Assembly: GCA_023053545.1 (NCBI GenBank)
Contig: JAKZAN010000002.1
Span: 11,652,790-11,716,789, forward strand
Origin: Lepidurus packardi
Lineage: Eukaryota > Arthropoda > Branchiopoda > Notostraca > Triopsidae
DNA length: 64,000 nucleotides
Direction of reading: 5' to 3'
The position numbers were made by a program, and so were the translations under genes. Below are positions 48,991 to 62,151 of this stretch, piece by piece. Under the pieces are notes generated by a model, which was given only the letters and a program-made list of their open reading frames with translations, was not told where the DNA came from and made no database searches. The first letter of the stretch is position 1. Each line of letters starts with the position of its first letter.

Positions 48991-51900
48991 GCTCAAGGAA
49001 GGATTTTGTTTTAAGATTAAGAGCGAAGAAACTTTGGACAATGCTAACATTTTGAAAAATAACTCGAAGAAGGAAAATTAGACTTCGTCAAATAAAACGT
49101 CGTTCCACATGGCTGACGGAGCGACGACGCACACGAAGGTGAGCCTTGAAAGATACATCATACGTTATTTTCTTGTGTGTGAGGTCACATTTACACACAA
49201 GGAAAGACACCTACCAGTGTTCGAACGAAACCATCAAACCCATGGCCGGTGTAGAGTAGCAGTTGGACGCATGGTGAGCAAGGCAGGCAGGCATGGAAAT
49301 GGTTCAAAATTGGGTGGCACAGGGAGCGAGCACCGAGTCGGATAATGAAAGAAGAGGTGAGCGTTGTTAGCGACAGCAGGTGTGTTGTTTTCTACTGATC
49401 TGGAAGCAAAGTGAGCCACGGCTTTTGGAAGAATATAGGAGTAACAGCATGGTCTATAGTATAAAAGACCTTAGTATAAAAGACTTTTTCTCCCCCTTCA
49501 TGCGAAAAGCAAAAGGAGTTCCTTGACTACAAGCCGGAACAAACCCGAAATGGAAGTGATTGTGTGAGCCACCGTTTGCAATAAGCGCATCAGCTGTGTT
49601 TATCGCAAATTCTCAAAATTTTCCAATAAAGACTTTATTACATTTACGGCCCAAAAATGTCTGTTGTTTCTCTTTCTTACTATTTTTTCCTTTTTTTTTC
49701 GGGGTGGGAGTTTCGGCAAGTTCTTAAAAAAAAGGCTGGAATTCAAGTTGCAGGTTTGAAACCAGATTCTGGCGTGTCTTTACAAGTCATTAATGAGCTT
49801 CTGTTCCACGGTCGCCAAGCTAAGAATTTTGTGACTTGATATTTGAAATCGCTGGCGATTTGGAAACGCAATTTCCTTGTTAAGGAAATGGAATGGATGT
49901 GATGACTTGTCTTTTGAACACTGATGGTATTTTTGTATGTATTCTTTGGCCACGAGTTAGCAATACTGACGCCCATTAACTTTCTCCATGTTGTCGATGT
50001 ATTCCGATACTTGGGGACGTGAGCAAGAACCAGGGGAAAAGAAAGCATGGCGTACCAGTTTTTAGGCAGAAAAAGAAGTTAAGTATTTTTTTTTCCTTTC
50101 TTGAATCTTGTAAAAGTCGCCGATGGACACGCGCAATGTAGAAGGCCAAGGTACCCCTTCCCGCCTGTTCTATTTTGTTGGAAAGCTTTTGGCAGGTCTG
50201 GCGCACCACAGGGCAAGAGACGATAGAACGAAAAGTCATTTGTTTTTCGAAGTAGAAACGGAGTTGGAAGCCAAAAGCGATACCATAGAACCCCCATCCA
50301 TCCGTTGTTCGGGAATAGTTGAGGTAAATGACCAGGACGCACGCGGGAAAAAGAGTAAAGGGGGGAGTCTTGTTCGAAAAACCAACGGCGAGCTAGGCTA
50401 GTGCTAGGACGAAAAGTTGAAGGCCATTGTTAAAGATTGAGTTTGTGCCGGACTTGATTATCCTGCGTTCCAGACCCCCAATCTTATATTGAAGAGCAGA
50501 TTGCCAGTTTCTCGCCAGCGTAAGCCCATGCAAGGAGTTCATTGAAGCGTTTGGTAATAGCTAACCGGGATTCTGCGAGAAGAAAGGGGGAAAAATAAGA
50601 AAAAAGAGAGAAGGAGGAGGATATTGTTGTTAGGATGGGAACCAAGGCTAAAGGGTCCACAATGCTTCCTATGGGTTTCCCCTCGAAAATCAATAACTTG
50701 ATTGCAGCTTATTGGCGCTTAGCTGGTTAGTTGTGTCTTTTAGCCTTTACTTCTGCCGCAAGTTTCTGTTTACCTCCCTTTTTCATTCAAGGGACCTTTC
50801 CACAAGTCCAATTCACAAGAGGAATTTGCAGAAAAACATTTCGAAAGAGAAATTTTCCTATTTGCGGGCAAGCGATTCTGGAGTAAAAGCCTGGCAAAAC
50901 TAGCTCGTGTTTGCCTTGGCGAGAGAACAGTCACGTATTACATAATAGGGTTATTTTCTCAACAGTTCGAGTGTGCTGGAGTGGGCGAGTTTCACGTGTT
51001 AGCTGTTTATCTTGACTAATATACATAAAGCAAGGAATTATTGCGGTGAAATGGAATTGCAGAAGCTCGCTTGAGTGAAATCGACCGCAAAAGCGGAAGT
51101 TGGGGATCACGTGGGGTTTCTGTGGATGATGGAAAGCTCAGAAAGGGTTATTTTCTATGTGTATACTCGTGCCCGGCTTCAGCAATGATGAAAAGGGTGA
51201 GGGGGGGGTTGAAGGGGCACCTGCTTCCGTTCCTATTTGTGGACACAGGTTTCTCTTCTCTTAATACATATTTCGTCAGCTCGCTTAGTTTTTTGTGTGC
51301 AATAACAAAAAGGGTTCAGGTAAGACGAAACTCGATCCGTGCAGAAAAGCTTAGATTTTTTGCTCTCCCCCGTATGTAACTTGGAGCTAGCCTTAGCTTG
51401 TCGTGGATAACAGATGACGTACGAGAAACCCTGCTCGACAAAAACACCGTTGGACCCCTGTACCCCCCTTCTTCCCTGGCTCATGTGATGATGACGGAGC
51501 CAAGACATTTTTTTTAAGCGACGAGAAGTCTTGGTTCCAGAGAGAATGGTTGGATATGAGAGACATACCCAAGAAGGAGCTTCCTAGTCTCTGCTTAGGG
51601 GAATTCTACTCCAGGCCCAGCAAAGTTAGGAACGATCGATTGGGTTCAACATTGCTATACTGCTGCATAAAAGCGTGGCGCGAGCCAAAGCCCTCGGAGC
51701 GTTATAGGCACGGAAAGAGCAAAAAAAAAAAGTATAGACCTGGGTTTATTAGGTGTCTAATTTAGGTAGTGCTCGGGAAATTAGGCAGACGCTTATGTTA
51801 TGGGGTATCCGAGGGAGAGAAACTTAGGCAGCTGTCATTACAATTGGTAGTTTTTTTATGAACACAAAATAAGAGTGTTGGGAGCGAACGTTTTCTTGAA

Positions 51901-53328
51901 AAGAGATGGTAGTCTCTATTGCTAATAAAAAATTATAGAGCCTCGCGAGACAAACTATAAAAGTGTCTAAACCTATTGAACTGTGCACACACATCAGTAA
52001 TATGGCAGAACTTGATGTGCCACTCCTAGTCTTCCTCCTTTTTGTCTCCCCTGGTGGTTTTGCGCTACGTCAAAGTGCTGTCTCTGCACGTAGTTGCCTA
52101 CTCGTCTGCAGAACCGGAAGATTGAAGACCGATCACCCGAGGAGATTTGTCTAACGGCTTTTAATTACTCGGGAATTCTGAAGAAAGGCTGTTTTAAGAC
52201 CATTTTGGGGGGTTCTCTAGGTATTTCTTTTAGAAATCAGCTTTGTATGTGTGGCGGGACGCTTTACCCGTTCCTAGAGCTTATCAGAATGACGTCAGTT
52301 AAGGGAAAAACAACCGCAAAGGTTATCATGACGCTCGAGCTGTGCGGAAATTGAGAAGGTTATCAATTACTTGCATGTTCAGCCGAACACGTTTGGCAAG
52401 CGCTGTCTTTCGACGCGTTTCGTGCCTCCTTGATCATCCATTTTAATGCTGTCTGTCTCCTTTTCCTCTGCTGCCTCGTGCTCCCTTTAACCTTTTCTAA
52501 ACGACAGCAGAAGCTTACTTAGATAACTAAAGACGCCAAGCTGAATCGCCAATTAAGATATTCCGGGTTCCCCGCCCCCCAAACCCAGATGTAACCTGTA
52601 CTCAGATACAGACAAAGGGTTTTCTTGATAATTCCGGACACTAACGCGTTCAGAATTTTAGAAACGTCTCATACGTTAAGACACGGTACATATATGTTAT
52701 AATTTTCCGCGTTTCTATAGTGAAAGTCCCTTCAAAGTCTGTGTTTATAAACTAAAATGTGACCAATTTCATGATTGTAATTTCAATTGCCATAAAAGGT
52801 TGTTCAGTTGTGGTTGGCGTTGAACTCTTTAGTCTCAAATGGTGCTTTTCGGTTTGATTGATAGGAGAAAGTGTCTGGCACGCGACGATTGACATTCATG
52901 ATTGCTCTTTTCTCCCCCGCCAGTCTCGAAACTTAAGTGACCCGCTTTGGCTGAATCTCATTTTTGGTTCCCAAGCGAGACTAACGCTATAATCATCCGG
53001 GATATAGTTCTCCCTGCAGCTATCCTACATATACGAGCATTATACTTTCTTTTTCCTTCGCCTTCGCAACACGATCTCCTCTATACTTTATATATAAGGG
53101 GTGTGGGTGTGGATGTGTAGGGGGGGGGGGGGGGTCATGTTTGATCCTGATTGCATTGTGCAAGAGTAGAGTGTGTTATGATTGCGTAAAGTTAAGGGTC
53201 TTGAGTTTCCCACAATAGACATAATAAGGCATGGACATGCATCCGGTCAACTAATACTTTTATTTTTCTGGTAAAGAAAACTTGGCTTTTCTTAAGTTTC
53301 CTTCCCAACGGTTCTTCTCCCTCCGCCT

Positions 53329-54133
53329 GGTACAAGCACAGTATAAAGGTTTTCACAGTATGGCAACTGGGGTATCTTCCAATGTAAAGGGATTCAGACG
53401 ACTTTCTGGAGTAAATTAAGGTAAAAGACCAGAATATCGAAGGGTACATTCGCAAACCTCTCAGTGCAGTTGAAAAAAAAGGTCACGACGGTTTACAAAG
53501 AACTAAAAGTTATATTACTGAAATGAAAACTTAATGAAAAAGTTTAATTTAATTAAACCATCATTCATCTTGAAAAAGACAAATTAAAGAGTCGTGTTAA
53601 GAAAACGGTAAAAATATGCTTTGAAAGAAATTGCGAGTGAGTTCTGTGAAATTGGCAACAAACTGAACGGAAGCGCAATAGCAATTGCTGATGAGTTGGT
53701 GAGACAACGCTATTTGTATGAAATTAGAAACAGTAGAACGTAGCAAGTACTTGCCTTTCTTTACGGATTAGCAAGCAATGTAAACGTGAAAGAGAGTACA
53801 TGTACGTAAGACTTTAATACCAAGATCCAGCATAATCATTTCTGGAGAAAAACTTTCAAATTCGCGCAATGCTAGTCGAATCTTACGTCAGCGCCAACCT
53901 TCCTAGAGAGGAGGGTCACCAGTCCCGCGTTTTGTGATTCTTTTTCGAATCCTTTCTGTAGTAGGTTTGGAATGCCTACTTCTGGGTTACGATCGGCAAG
54001 TCTGTGAATCCATCCCGCCTATGTTTCTTGTTACCCCCACATCCTCCTCCGACCGAGAAAGTCGTCGTATTCCCTTTACATTGGAAGATACCCCCAGTTA
54101 CCATACTGTGAAAACCTTTATACTGTGGGTACA
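53329..54133. mobile_element. Element with ~81-bp inverted ends, ~805 bp
   Basis: 53329-53409 and the reverse complement of 54133-54052 share CACAGTATAAAGGTTTTCAC, AGTATGG, AACTGGGG, TATCTTCCAATGTAAAGGGA and CGACGACTTTCT, with few changes. The 640 bp between them is AT-rich and has no recognised transposase. The similarity stops outside both arms, as expected for an element end. No target duplication was identified, so an inverted local duplication is the alternative. Confidence 0.6.
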
Positions 54134-57100
54134 AGCTCAACTTATTACCCCAGTAAAAACTTTTTGAAAACGACTTAAAATGCCAGGAAATCAAGTCCTT
54201 CCATTCTCCTTTCTTTATTTTTTTTCGTATGTGATGCAATACGAAACTTTTAATAACATTCTATATCTTTCCAGGAATAGCAGCAAAAAACTATCCAAAA
54301 AGATGTCCAAAGATATTCAGCGCATTTCTTTTTTTTGCCATTGTATCGTCGCATCTTTCAGCATGAGCATGCATTTTGGTGCGTCCGTCGCCGAGATTAC
54401 ATCATAACTGTGGACCTATTTTGCATAGAATAGAGCAACAACTCGTCTACAGCACGTTGTAAGAAAAGCTAAAAAGGAGTTGGGGTTCCCAAGTCAACAC
54501 TTTGGCATCCATCGATGGAGCTTTGGCTTGCCTCATTTCCTCCATCGTAAACAACCGCCTTCACCAAACCGATGGTGGTTTTCTTTTTTCCTTTGGTTTG
54601 CCACCACTGCCAAGCACAAGATAACCATTCCTCGAGGTATGAAGCCGAGCAGCGGAGGAATAAGGAATTAAGATGCAAATATATCCGCCCTGTGATAGTG
54701 GCCCTGACGTTTCTCTCCCGGAGCTCAGCAAAACGTATGGTTAAATGGCAAAAGGTCACCGGTTCTATTGCTCGCGTGTGTTTTATGGGCTCGAGACCCT
54801 TTTCAAGACGCCCGATTCCAGGACCTTTTGCTTACGTTCGCTGTCCCAAGCCATTCCCCGAGTCTGGAAATTTTGCAAATTGTCCAGAACATCCCGGCTT
54901 TTTTGGTTTATTTTTTCTTTTGTTAAAAGGGAGAGGAAAAGTGCTCCGCCAAGCTATGGACATTTATTTCTTGCATCAGTTATGGTCAAAGCAAAAGTAT
55001 TTGCTCAAACAAATTCATTATTTTGCTCCCGATTCATTATGGATTTTGACATTCGATTCAGTAAATCCCCGATTTATTGAATCAAATGTCAATCCGTAAT
55101 GAATCAATTTAGATCACTTTTAGATGGTTTCCTAATTGAAAAGGGAGTAAAAAACCTTTTTTTGTTATTTGTCGTCGGCATTTTTTCTCTACCCCTACCC
55201 CCTCTTCTTCTAACGTGCTCTTGTGATGAAGCTTAAGTTTATGGACGGTTTTCTCAGCAAAATATAAGTTCTTATTCCCGTCAAAGGCTCCCTTCTGGTT
55301 TCTTCTACCCTTAGGTTTAACAGTTAAGGAGGGAAAGGCCGGGTCATCCATGTCATTGATAGAATTATTCAAGTTTAATAGGCGGTCCAAGGGTCTTTCA
55401 TGAAATGCCTCAAGTGTCTTTAAAAGCTTTGACTATGCAAATGATACTAAAGAACTTGTTATTTATTAGAGAACTTTATTTTTATGTATTTTTATTTCTA
55501 AAGAGCCTTTGTTGGAGGTTGGAAAGAAACTTCAAAGTGACCACACACGTGCTGTCGTGGAATATTAAAGAATTCCACTGAGAATCCGGGAACAGAGGAT
55601 ATGCCACTGGTTTTCTGCCATATTTTGTTTGTTTAGCTCGCTGCCTCTACCAATGTCCCCTGTCATTCATTAATTCATGTTGTCACTTGCAACTTGCCCC
55701 TATCACGCCGAAGAAATTTCTGAATGCTGTAGCGCCATGAGGAGTTCCAGTATCCCGTGGTTGAGATGTTACAGAGAAAGAGGATGAAAAGTGGAGCGTT
55801 TTGAATTGTTATACGCTGCTCTTAAACCAGAAAAAGCCTTAATTTCTTGAGGTGGGCTATACTGTCGGTCTGCAGAATATTTTGCTGCCTAAGGCAGTGC
55901 AATTATTGGCAAAGGAAAAGTGCTCGGTAGGAAGAAATGGTCTTGACTCCCAAAGTCTCTTAGTTTGATTTGAGGGAAGAACTCGGTCGTGGAATTGGGA
56001 CGGACGGCGAATCGAAAGGCATGATGGGATAAAAGGGTTCTTTTCTTTCTATTTTTTTTTCTTCTTAGACGTGAAGTAGAAGAAAAAAAAACAGATTCTG
56101 TAGAAAAAGGAATGATACCACTGGGGAAATCAGGACCCTGGCGACCCCAAAGATGTACTCACTAAAGGCTCAGATTTTTGCATTTCCGTGCTCCTATTGT
56201 GACCCAAAGATCTCTTTCTCTCTGATCTCCAGTATGGAGTCATCCTTATACGGGCTAAAGGGTACAGAGCACACCAACAAGGCCTCTGTTAAAGTCCATT
56301 TCTCCGTGACTGGACTTCGAGTTGAATAACTGTGACAATTTTAAGCCTCGCCTGCATAGTACCGACTGCGAGATAACACCATTACAACATAGCTATAAAG
56401 CGTTTCCATGGGGCAGCACCCAGCATCACAAACTATTCCCGAGTTAAACTGCTAGTGTTTAGGGCAACGGCTTTGGAGCAAGTGAGCTGAGAGCTTAGCA
56501 ACCTTAATGGCACGGATTGGGTTTGGTTGCGATTATTGCGTCAGTTCCGAGCTCGCGTTTGGCGTCTTACGTCAAATTCGGAGCTTTATCCGTATTATTT
56601 TCCATTATTTCTTTGAAAAGGGGATTTTTTCTCAATTAGAAAGAGATAAATTAAATAAAAACAGCTTCTGAAATGTAGACGAAAGAGTTTAGACCTAATC
56701 CAACCCACTTTTGGAACATTTCATCATCTTCGACCCGAAGCCGAATACGCGTAAACAAGTCGAACTTGCGTTTCCGAGAAGTATTATTGAAACTTTGGGA
56801 GAAAACCTTTGCTTTACATGGCCACAGGAGCTTTCTAGCTTCTCGTACACATAACTTGTATCAGCAAATACTTCCTTTAAGTCTGTCGTTTTTTTATTCG
56901 TTTTTTTTCTGGCGAAGAGGAAGGAAGGATTTGCGTGAAATGTATGTGGAGAGGATAGATGGATTGCCTGACTGGTTGAAAGGGGGTGGGGTATTTGCCC
57001 CGCCAGAGTGTATAGTGTACTTCAACTTAATTTTACCCCGCGTTAAGAGCAAACAGCAGGGGATGCTTTCGGATAACTCTTGGATAGAGGAAAGAGATTG

Positions 57101-59074
57101 CTACGGCGTTGGTACTATTGCCATGAGTATAACATTATGTTTACCTAAGCACAGAGCTCTAGCAAAGAGACAGAAATATGTCTTGTGGCGTGACGTGAAG
57201 CCCCTCGCAAGAATACGGTGTGTGTGTGCTCTCCACTGGAATATTAGCGTCACTTTTTAAGGAGAATTATTGCTTTGTATGTATCTCATACCATAACTTT
57301 TTTCCACTTTTTTTGGTCCTTCCCAAGCAAACTTTTTTTCCGAGCGCCATACCGGCCCACACGGCCAAGGAAAGATGGACAACATGTACGAAAAATCGTA
57401 AACATTTTCTTGGGGAGCAGGCTCTTGTCTTGTAATGGGGTGCCCCATACGGTAAGGAAATAACACTGTCTAAATAATGCCCTTGTGCGAAAAACTCGTT
57501 CGCTCGGAGAGGTGATTTACTTCTTCGCTTTACTTTCTCCCGGACAGGGTTATTGTCAAGAGTTTTTCTTGGATGCATAATCAATGTCCTCGAGAACTTT
57601 ACAGACAAAATGTTGCGTGCTTTCACAGGCTAGCAATGAGACATAAAGTCACAGGTTCCAAGTAAAACGAGGCAAATAATAAAATAAAATACGGGTTTCA
57701 AAAAGGTACATTTTAAGGGCCATAAAATACTGTTCAAATACAATAAAAATGGTCTAGAATGTATAAGTCGCAAGATCGGAGGACGGACAAGTTTTAAACA
57801 TGCGGAGTAGAGGATTTGCGATAAAGTTAAGACTAGCGTGACGGACTTGAGGCGGATTTAAAGAGTGAATTATAAACCGTAACTCCGAACTCAAACTCGC
57901 TTAATCCCGAGCATGGCGAAGCGACAGACAGAGAGAGAGACAGTTGGTAACTGAGGAGACAAGTAAAGTTCTAAATGCTCTGCTTGCGTATGGCGATTAC
58001 ATGTGATAATAGGAAGCTAAGCGTACATCATCGTCACTGCATGCCCTTTAACAAGTTCGTGTGTGTACACACCGTTCGTGCTCATTGGTAATGAGATTTC
58101 GGGCCGAATACCTTCTCAAACTCTGAGTTATGAACAGAAAGTGGGGGTTCCAAATCTAACTGCGAATGTGCCGTCCTCTTGATCCCTTTGATCCAGGACA
58201 AAGCCTTCACCCCCTCTCCCCCAAAAATGTGTTTTACAGGGGTGAAAAGTGATAACTATATGCAGGGTGCGATTTCCTAACAAGGCTCGCTGACCCTTCA
58301 CAACTTAGAACGCTTTAGCTCATTGTTACTCAATACCCAACTATTTTTTTTATATATCACTGTCCGTCCAAACGTACGCATTACACGTTACGGTGGCAAC
58401 TCGACAAAAGAACTCCGTGTACCCTTATTTCTTACGCAAGTCTTTCCAAAACAATGAAAACTATCAGTGCAACTGTGACTCTTTCCTATCAATAAGCTAA
58501 GATGTACGGGGGCCTTGAGCCCGGGTTTTCGCTGCTCGGGCTGAAAATAGCCGTGTTGTCTGCTTTTTGGCACCTAAATAGTGCATAAGAAAAACAAAAA
58601 AAGAAAGTAAGAGTAAAAAAAGACTCGTGCTGTTCGCAGAACCAAGGTTGAAATTCGTAGCCAGGATATATTCTGTCGAGTTTAAAGCCTTTTCGGAGTG
58701 AGCACCAACATTTCTTTACGAGGGGGTTGTTATGGCTGTTGCCGCAAAGCATAAGACCCTTATAAGGTCTACATACATATATATGTATATATTTATAAGG
58801 ATGACGAGGAAGCGTCAACATTTCGACTGCGTTATTGAGCTATGTATTATGACTGTCTATCCGCCTTTTGTATGTCCTTGATATATAGCTATGTATACAT
58901 TACTTGGGTCAATATGCAAGAAAGAACATCTCGAACTGTGGACTTGGGATTTCTGCCCTCCGCCGCGCGTGAGTATCGGAAATTGCATGAGAGAAGCTGG
59001 CTGAGAAGTCCCCCTTGCGCACAATAGACGAAGTTAGTCTAGTGTGTCAAGCGAAGGGCAAGTCTTGTACATAT

Positions 59075-59097
59075 AAAAAAAAAAAAAAAAAAAAAAA
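59075..59097 (+). repeat. Poly-A run, 23 nt
   Basis: An uninterrupted run of 23 A. No processed-gene body or target-site duplication was found beside it, so it is treated as a simple repeat rather than a retrocopy tail. Confidence 0.9.
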
Positions 59098-60242
59098 TCT
59101 GGAGAAGACTCGTGCCGAAGCGTAAGGAGGGGGTCATGGAAAGAAAGAGGTTCCGGCCTTTTGCAACGACGTCGTGGACGTTCTAGGACGCCTAGCATCG
59201 TATCGCATCGCATACAGGAAATGTCGTACCCCCAAAGTCTGAATCGGTTCCTGGCGTTTTTCGGGTTCCCTCGTTATAATATGTCTATGTAGCAAAAGCC
59301 TTTTACTTGGGAGAGGCCCCTTCGTAGTGAGAAAAATTATTTCTGCCTGACCTCTTGCTGGTTCGTCTTCACAAAAACCTTTTTTTCCGGAACTAGATTT
59401 GCATGGAAGTAATGGTCCCAAATGCTAACGTCGTCAAAATTACTTTCTGTGTGACGGTTGAGGTTATGGTTATGGCTGGAAAGCTCCCTCACATTTTTGG
59501 ATTCCCGCTGAGTTGAGCATGCCAAGGAAGCCAACTTAATAACGAGGTCATTTTTTCCTCCCTTCGACGCCCTTTCGAGCAGTAGTCGACCGGCAAGGAG
59601 GGGATGATGGGTCCAATTTTTTGATTGCGGCTCCATTTCAAGATGCATTGGTGTTGCTTTTCGTGGGTATAAATAACGGGGGTGAAGAGGCGAGCTCGTC
59701 TCATATTCACATTCAGATTCAAAGTTGTAAAGATACCTTAAGCCACAACTGTCGTTACATGTTGAAGAGGGGCAAAATAAAAAAAAAGATCCGAGTTAGG
59801 ATCGAGGTAGGCCCAAACAAAAAGTTTTCTGGGGAGTGAAGAGGGGGTCCCTCTCTTCTTCTCTATGGCCTACAGATCATTGATTTCCCCCCCCAAAAAA
59901 CTTGACTTTCCAAGCATATATAGCATGCATGCATCACACGTCTTCTCGATAAGAAGAAAAAGAAGTTTTTCCATGCATGGACAAGTGTGGCGAGATGTTG
60001 AAAGCATCAAATAAGTGCTGGGGTCCAGAAAAAAACGGGAAGTGGTGAAGAGAGTGAGTTGATTTCGATTCCGTCCCGACTCGAAAATTTGCCTCAGCTA
60101 GTGCAATGAATATAGATTTTAAAAAAAATATTAAAAAAATACAGGGTACACTCCACGGCAAAGAATTAAAAATAACTAAAAGTAATAATAGGCTAACCAG
60201 TATTCTTTTTGAGACAACCAGTAAAGGCTTTTGTAAAACACA

Positions 60243-60548
60243 ACACATTCTCCGGATTTAGTTACATACGTGTGTAATGTATCCTGGAGTTAAAAATGAC
60301 ACTAGTGTGTCACTGTCGAACAATGAATTTTTCATTGTTCAGCAAGTGGAGTGCAAGTTTTAAAGATTCTCACCAAAGAAAGTTGATGATAATCGTTAAC
60401 CTAAGCTAACCTGTAAGTTAACTTAACTTAATAATCAACCCTGTCCGAATGCATTTCCAATCCAACTACGAATTTGCACCTCGAGTGACACCCGTGTGTC
60501 ATTCGTTTTCCGGAGAACGTTTTGCAGCAATAATACACACTAGTGTTG
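60243..60548 (-). mobile_element. 300-bp element, copy 2 (inverted relative to copy 1)
   Basis: Reverse-complement match to 24826-25119 over essentially the full length, with roughly three quarters or more identity by eye. Both ends begin CAACAC when read inward (CAACACTAG and CAACACATT), and CCGG-centred TTCTCCGG motifs lie just inside. Short palindromes GACACTAGTGTGTC and GTGACACCCGTGTGTCA lie within. It has no coding frame and no evident target duplication. Confidence 0.7.
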
Positions 60549-62087
60549 GGTGACTCTTCCCATCAATAAGCTAAGTTACAGGTGTCACATCGGTCTGATT
60601 TGATTTAGTTTATTTCTGCGGGAGTTTAAGAAGATTTAAGTCAAGAAATATCGAAGGAATAGCCCCTGCCTCGTTTGTATTGACGAGCCATTTCTGGGCG
60701 TAGTCACAAAGAGGTTGATTGCTTGCTTGTGTGAAGTAACTTTTACTTCATTAGGACGAGCATGTATCTGGGCTGGGAGATGTTTTAGGTCAACTAGCAG
60801 TTGAATGGGTCCTAAGAGTAAGTTTAAAAAAGTTAAGCTGGGCTTGCTTCTCCGTCGTCTTTTTTTCTCTACCTATATGGTGTGAAGAGGGAGTCAAGTT
60901 TTCGCAAATGAGTCAAATTCTGCAAAACGTTTGCACTCTGATTATGTCACGTGCCGGGTAAAGGGATTGCTCTTAAAAAATACATAAAAAATAAGTACCA
61001 CTTCCCATCCCCACCCCCTTGCAAGATTGTGTTTGTGCCCAAGTTGTTCGAAAGAAGATTTGCATAGCTACGTCTTTTGTTTCTGTTGAATTCTTCATTC
61101 AAGATACATAGAGGACCCTTTTTAAAATTTCAAAGTTCTTACGAAGCGCGCGCGCTCAGCTTTAAGCCCCGTCACAAGAGCTATTTTGGGTTATTTTGCA
61201 TGCTAGACACTTGTGGCAAGCTTTCTTAGAACAAGTTAGGAGGCAGATAGAAATCCTTCTTTCTTCTTTTTGTCTTATAGAAGCCGTCAGAATTGTATGG
61301 GTTCCTTAAAAGAAAGAGAAAAAGCTGGCGCTCCATTATAAAAAAAGAAGAAGCTCCTAGTCGTTAGAAGAATAACGTGTTGAAGACGTGTCAGACTTGT
61401 TATCTGACACAGAGCTCAGTTTTCTTGCCATTCTCCACCGTTTGCGGTTTTTCGGTGACTCGTGTGGTCGATATGATGAGCTAGTGAGCACAGGAAACGG
61501 CAGGAAACGGCAGGAACGGTCAAGGGTACGAGGAACCAGCACTTGCACTTGAAGAACCCCAGAAGCTGGCCATATTGTCGTCATAAAATTGCCTGCCTAC
61601 TACCTTACTTTATTTTCTTTTTGCATTTTTTGGTGCGTGTCTCCTTCCGAGTAATTACAGCCGGTCTACTAATAAACAACATGGCCTCGCTGAAAAACGG
61701 AATGAATATGATGCGACACAAAAAGCAAAACGGTTTTTTAAAAAGAGGTACTGTATACGTGCTCCACTTTGGCTGCGACGAAAGGGCAATAAAAGCTGGC
61801 CAATTAACACTTTGACGCTCGACCTCACCTCACTCTTTTGCATACTTGGAAGTGACTCCCTACAATAAGGAAGAGAATAGCCAGCAATTGGCATAGCCAA
61901 ATGTCCTCAGACGAACGTTTCGGGAAGGAAGTAAAAGAAAAGCGCTCGGTGTTTTCAATGTGTTTAAGACTCGAAACTTTTCCTATGGGTCTTTTCTTTC
62001 TTTTGACACGCTTGGATGGACGTATTTCGTTGGAATAAGACAGCGCACACTGAAAGATATAATAATAAAAAGAGATATACGACTTAC

Positions 62088-62151
62088 CTCGTGCTACAAG
62101 GAATAACACCCCTAAAAGGCCCTGCATCCAGTTCCAATTGTGTCTCTTCAT
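62088..62151 (-). CDS. Signal-peptide exon, probable exon 1 of the Ig-protein gene
   Basis: ATG at 62151 in good context (ACAATGA) opens MKRHNWNWMQ followed by GLLGVLFLVAR, a clear signal peptide, and ends at a strong donor (G|GTAAGT) in phase 1. The next exon on this strand that needs an incoming phase 1 and a secretion signal is the first Ig exon at 31772, whose joined product would read VLFLVARVSLAVEISS. This is the right strand, phase and function, but the gap is 30 kb and no transcript evidence is available. It could instead start a different gene whose next exon I failed to see. Confidence 0.6.

Larger units (their letters stand above)
31773..62087. other. Presumed first intron of the Ig-protein gene (~30 kb)
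   Basis: If the signal-peptide exon at 62151-62088 belongs to the Ig gene, this whole stretch is one intron. I found no complete gene in it. It carries a poly-T run (32927-32951), a tandem duplication near 33081-33321, fold-back copies B, C and D, an element with 81-bp inverted ends (53329-54133), a poly-A run (59075-59097) and the second copy of the 300-bp element. A few coding-like islands on the - strand (42209-41997 and near 43065-42960) are described separately. Confidence 0.45.

Noticed and set aside
50123..50401. A 92-codon + strand frame with an ATG
   Set aside because: The composition is plausible, but the opposite strand is open in two frames over the same bases and there is no similarity or neighbour to support it.
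54572..55099. A 175-codon + strand frame, with a second overlapping frame
   Set aside because: Two frames are open over the same DNA, no family is recognised, and no splice or start context supports it.
56766..57260. A 164-codon + strand frame
   Set aside because: It starts at TTG, contains T-rich low-complexity runs and matches no family I know. It is most likely a chance frame.
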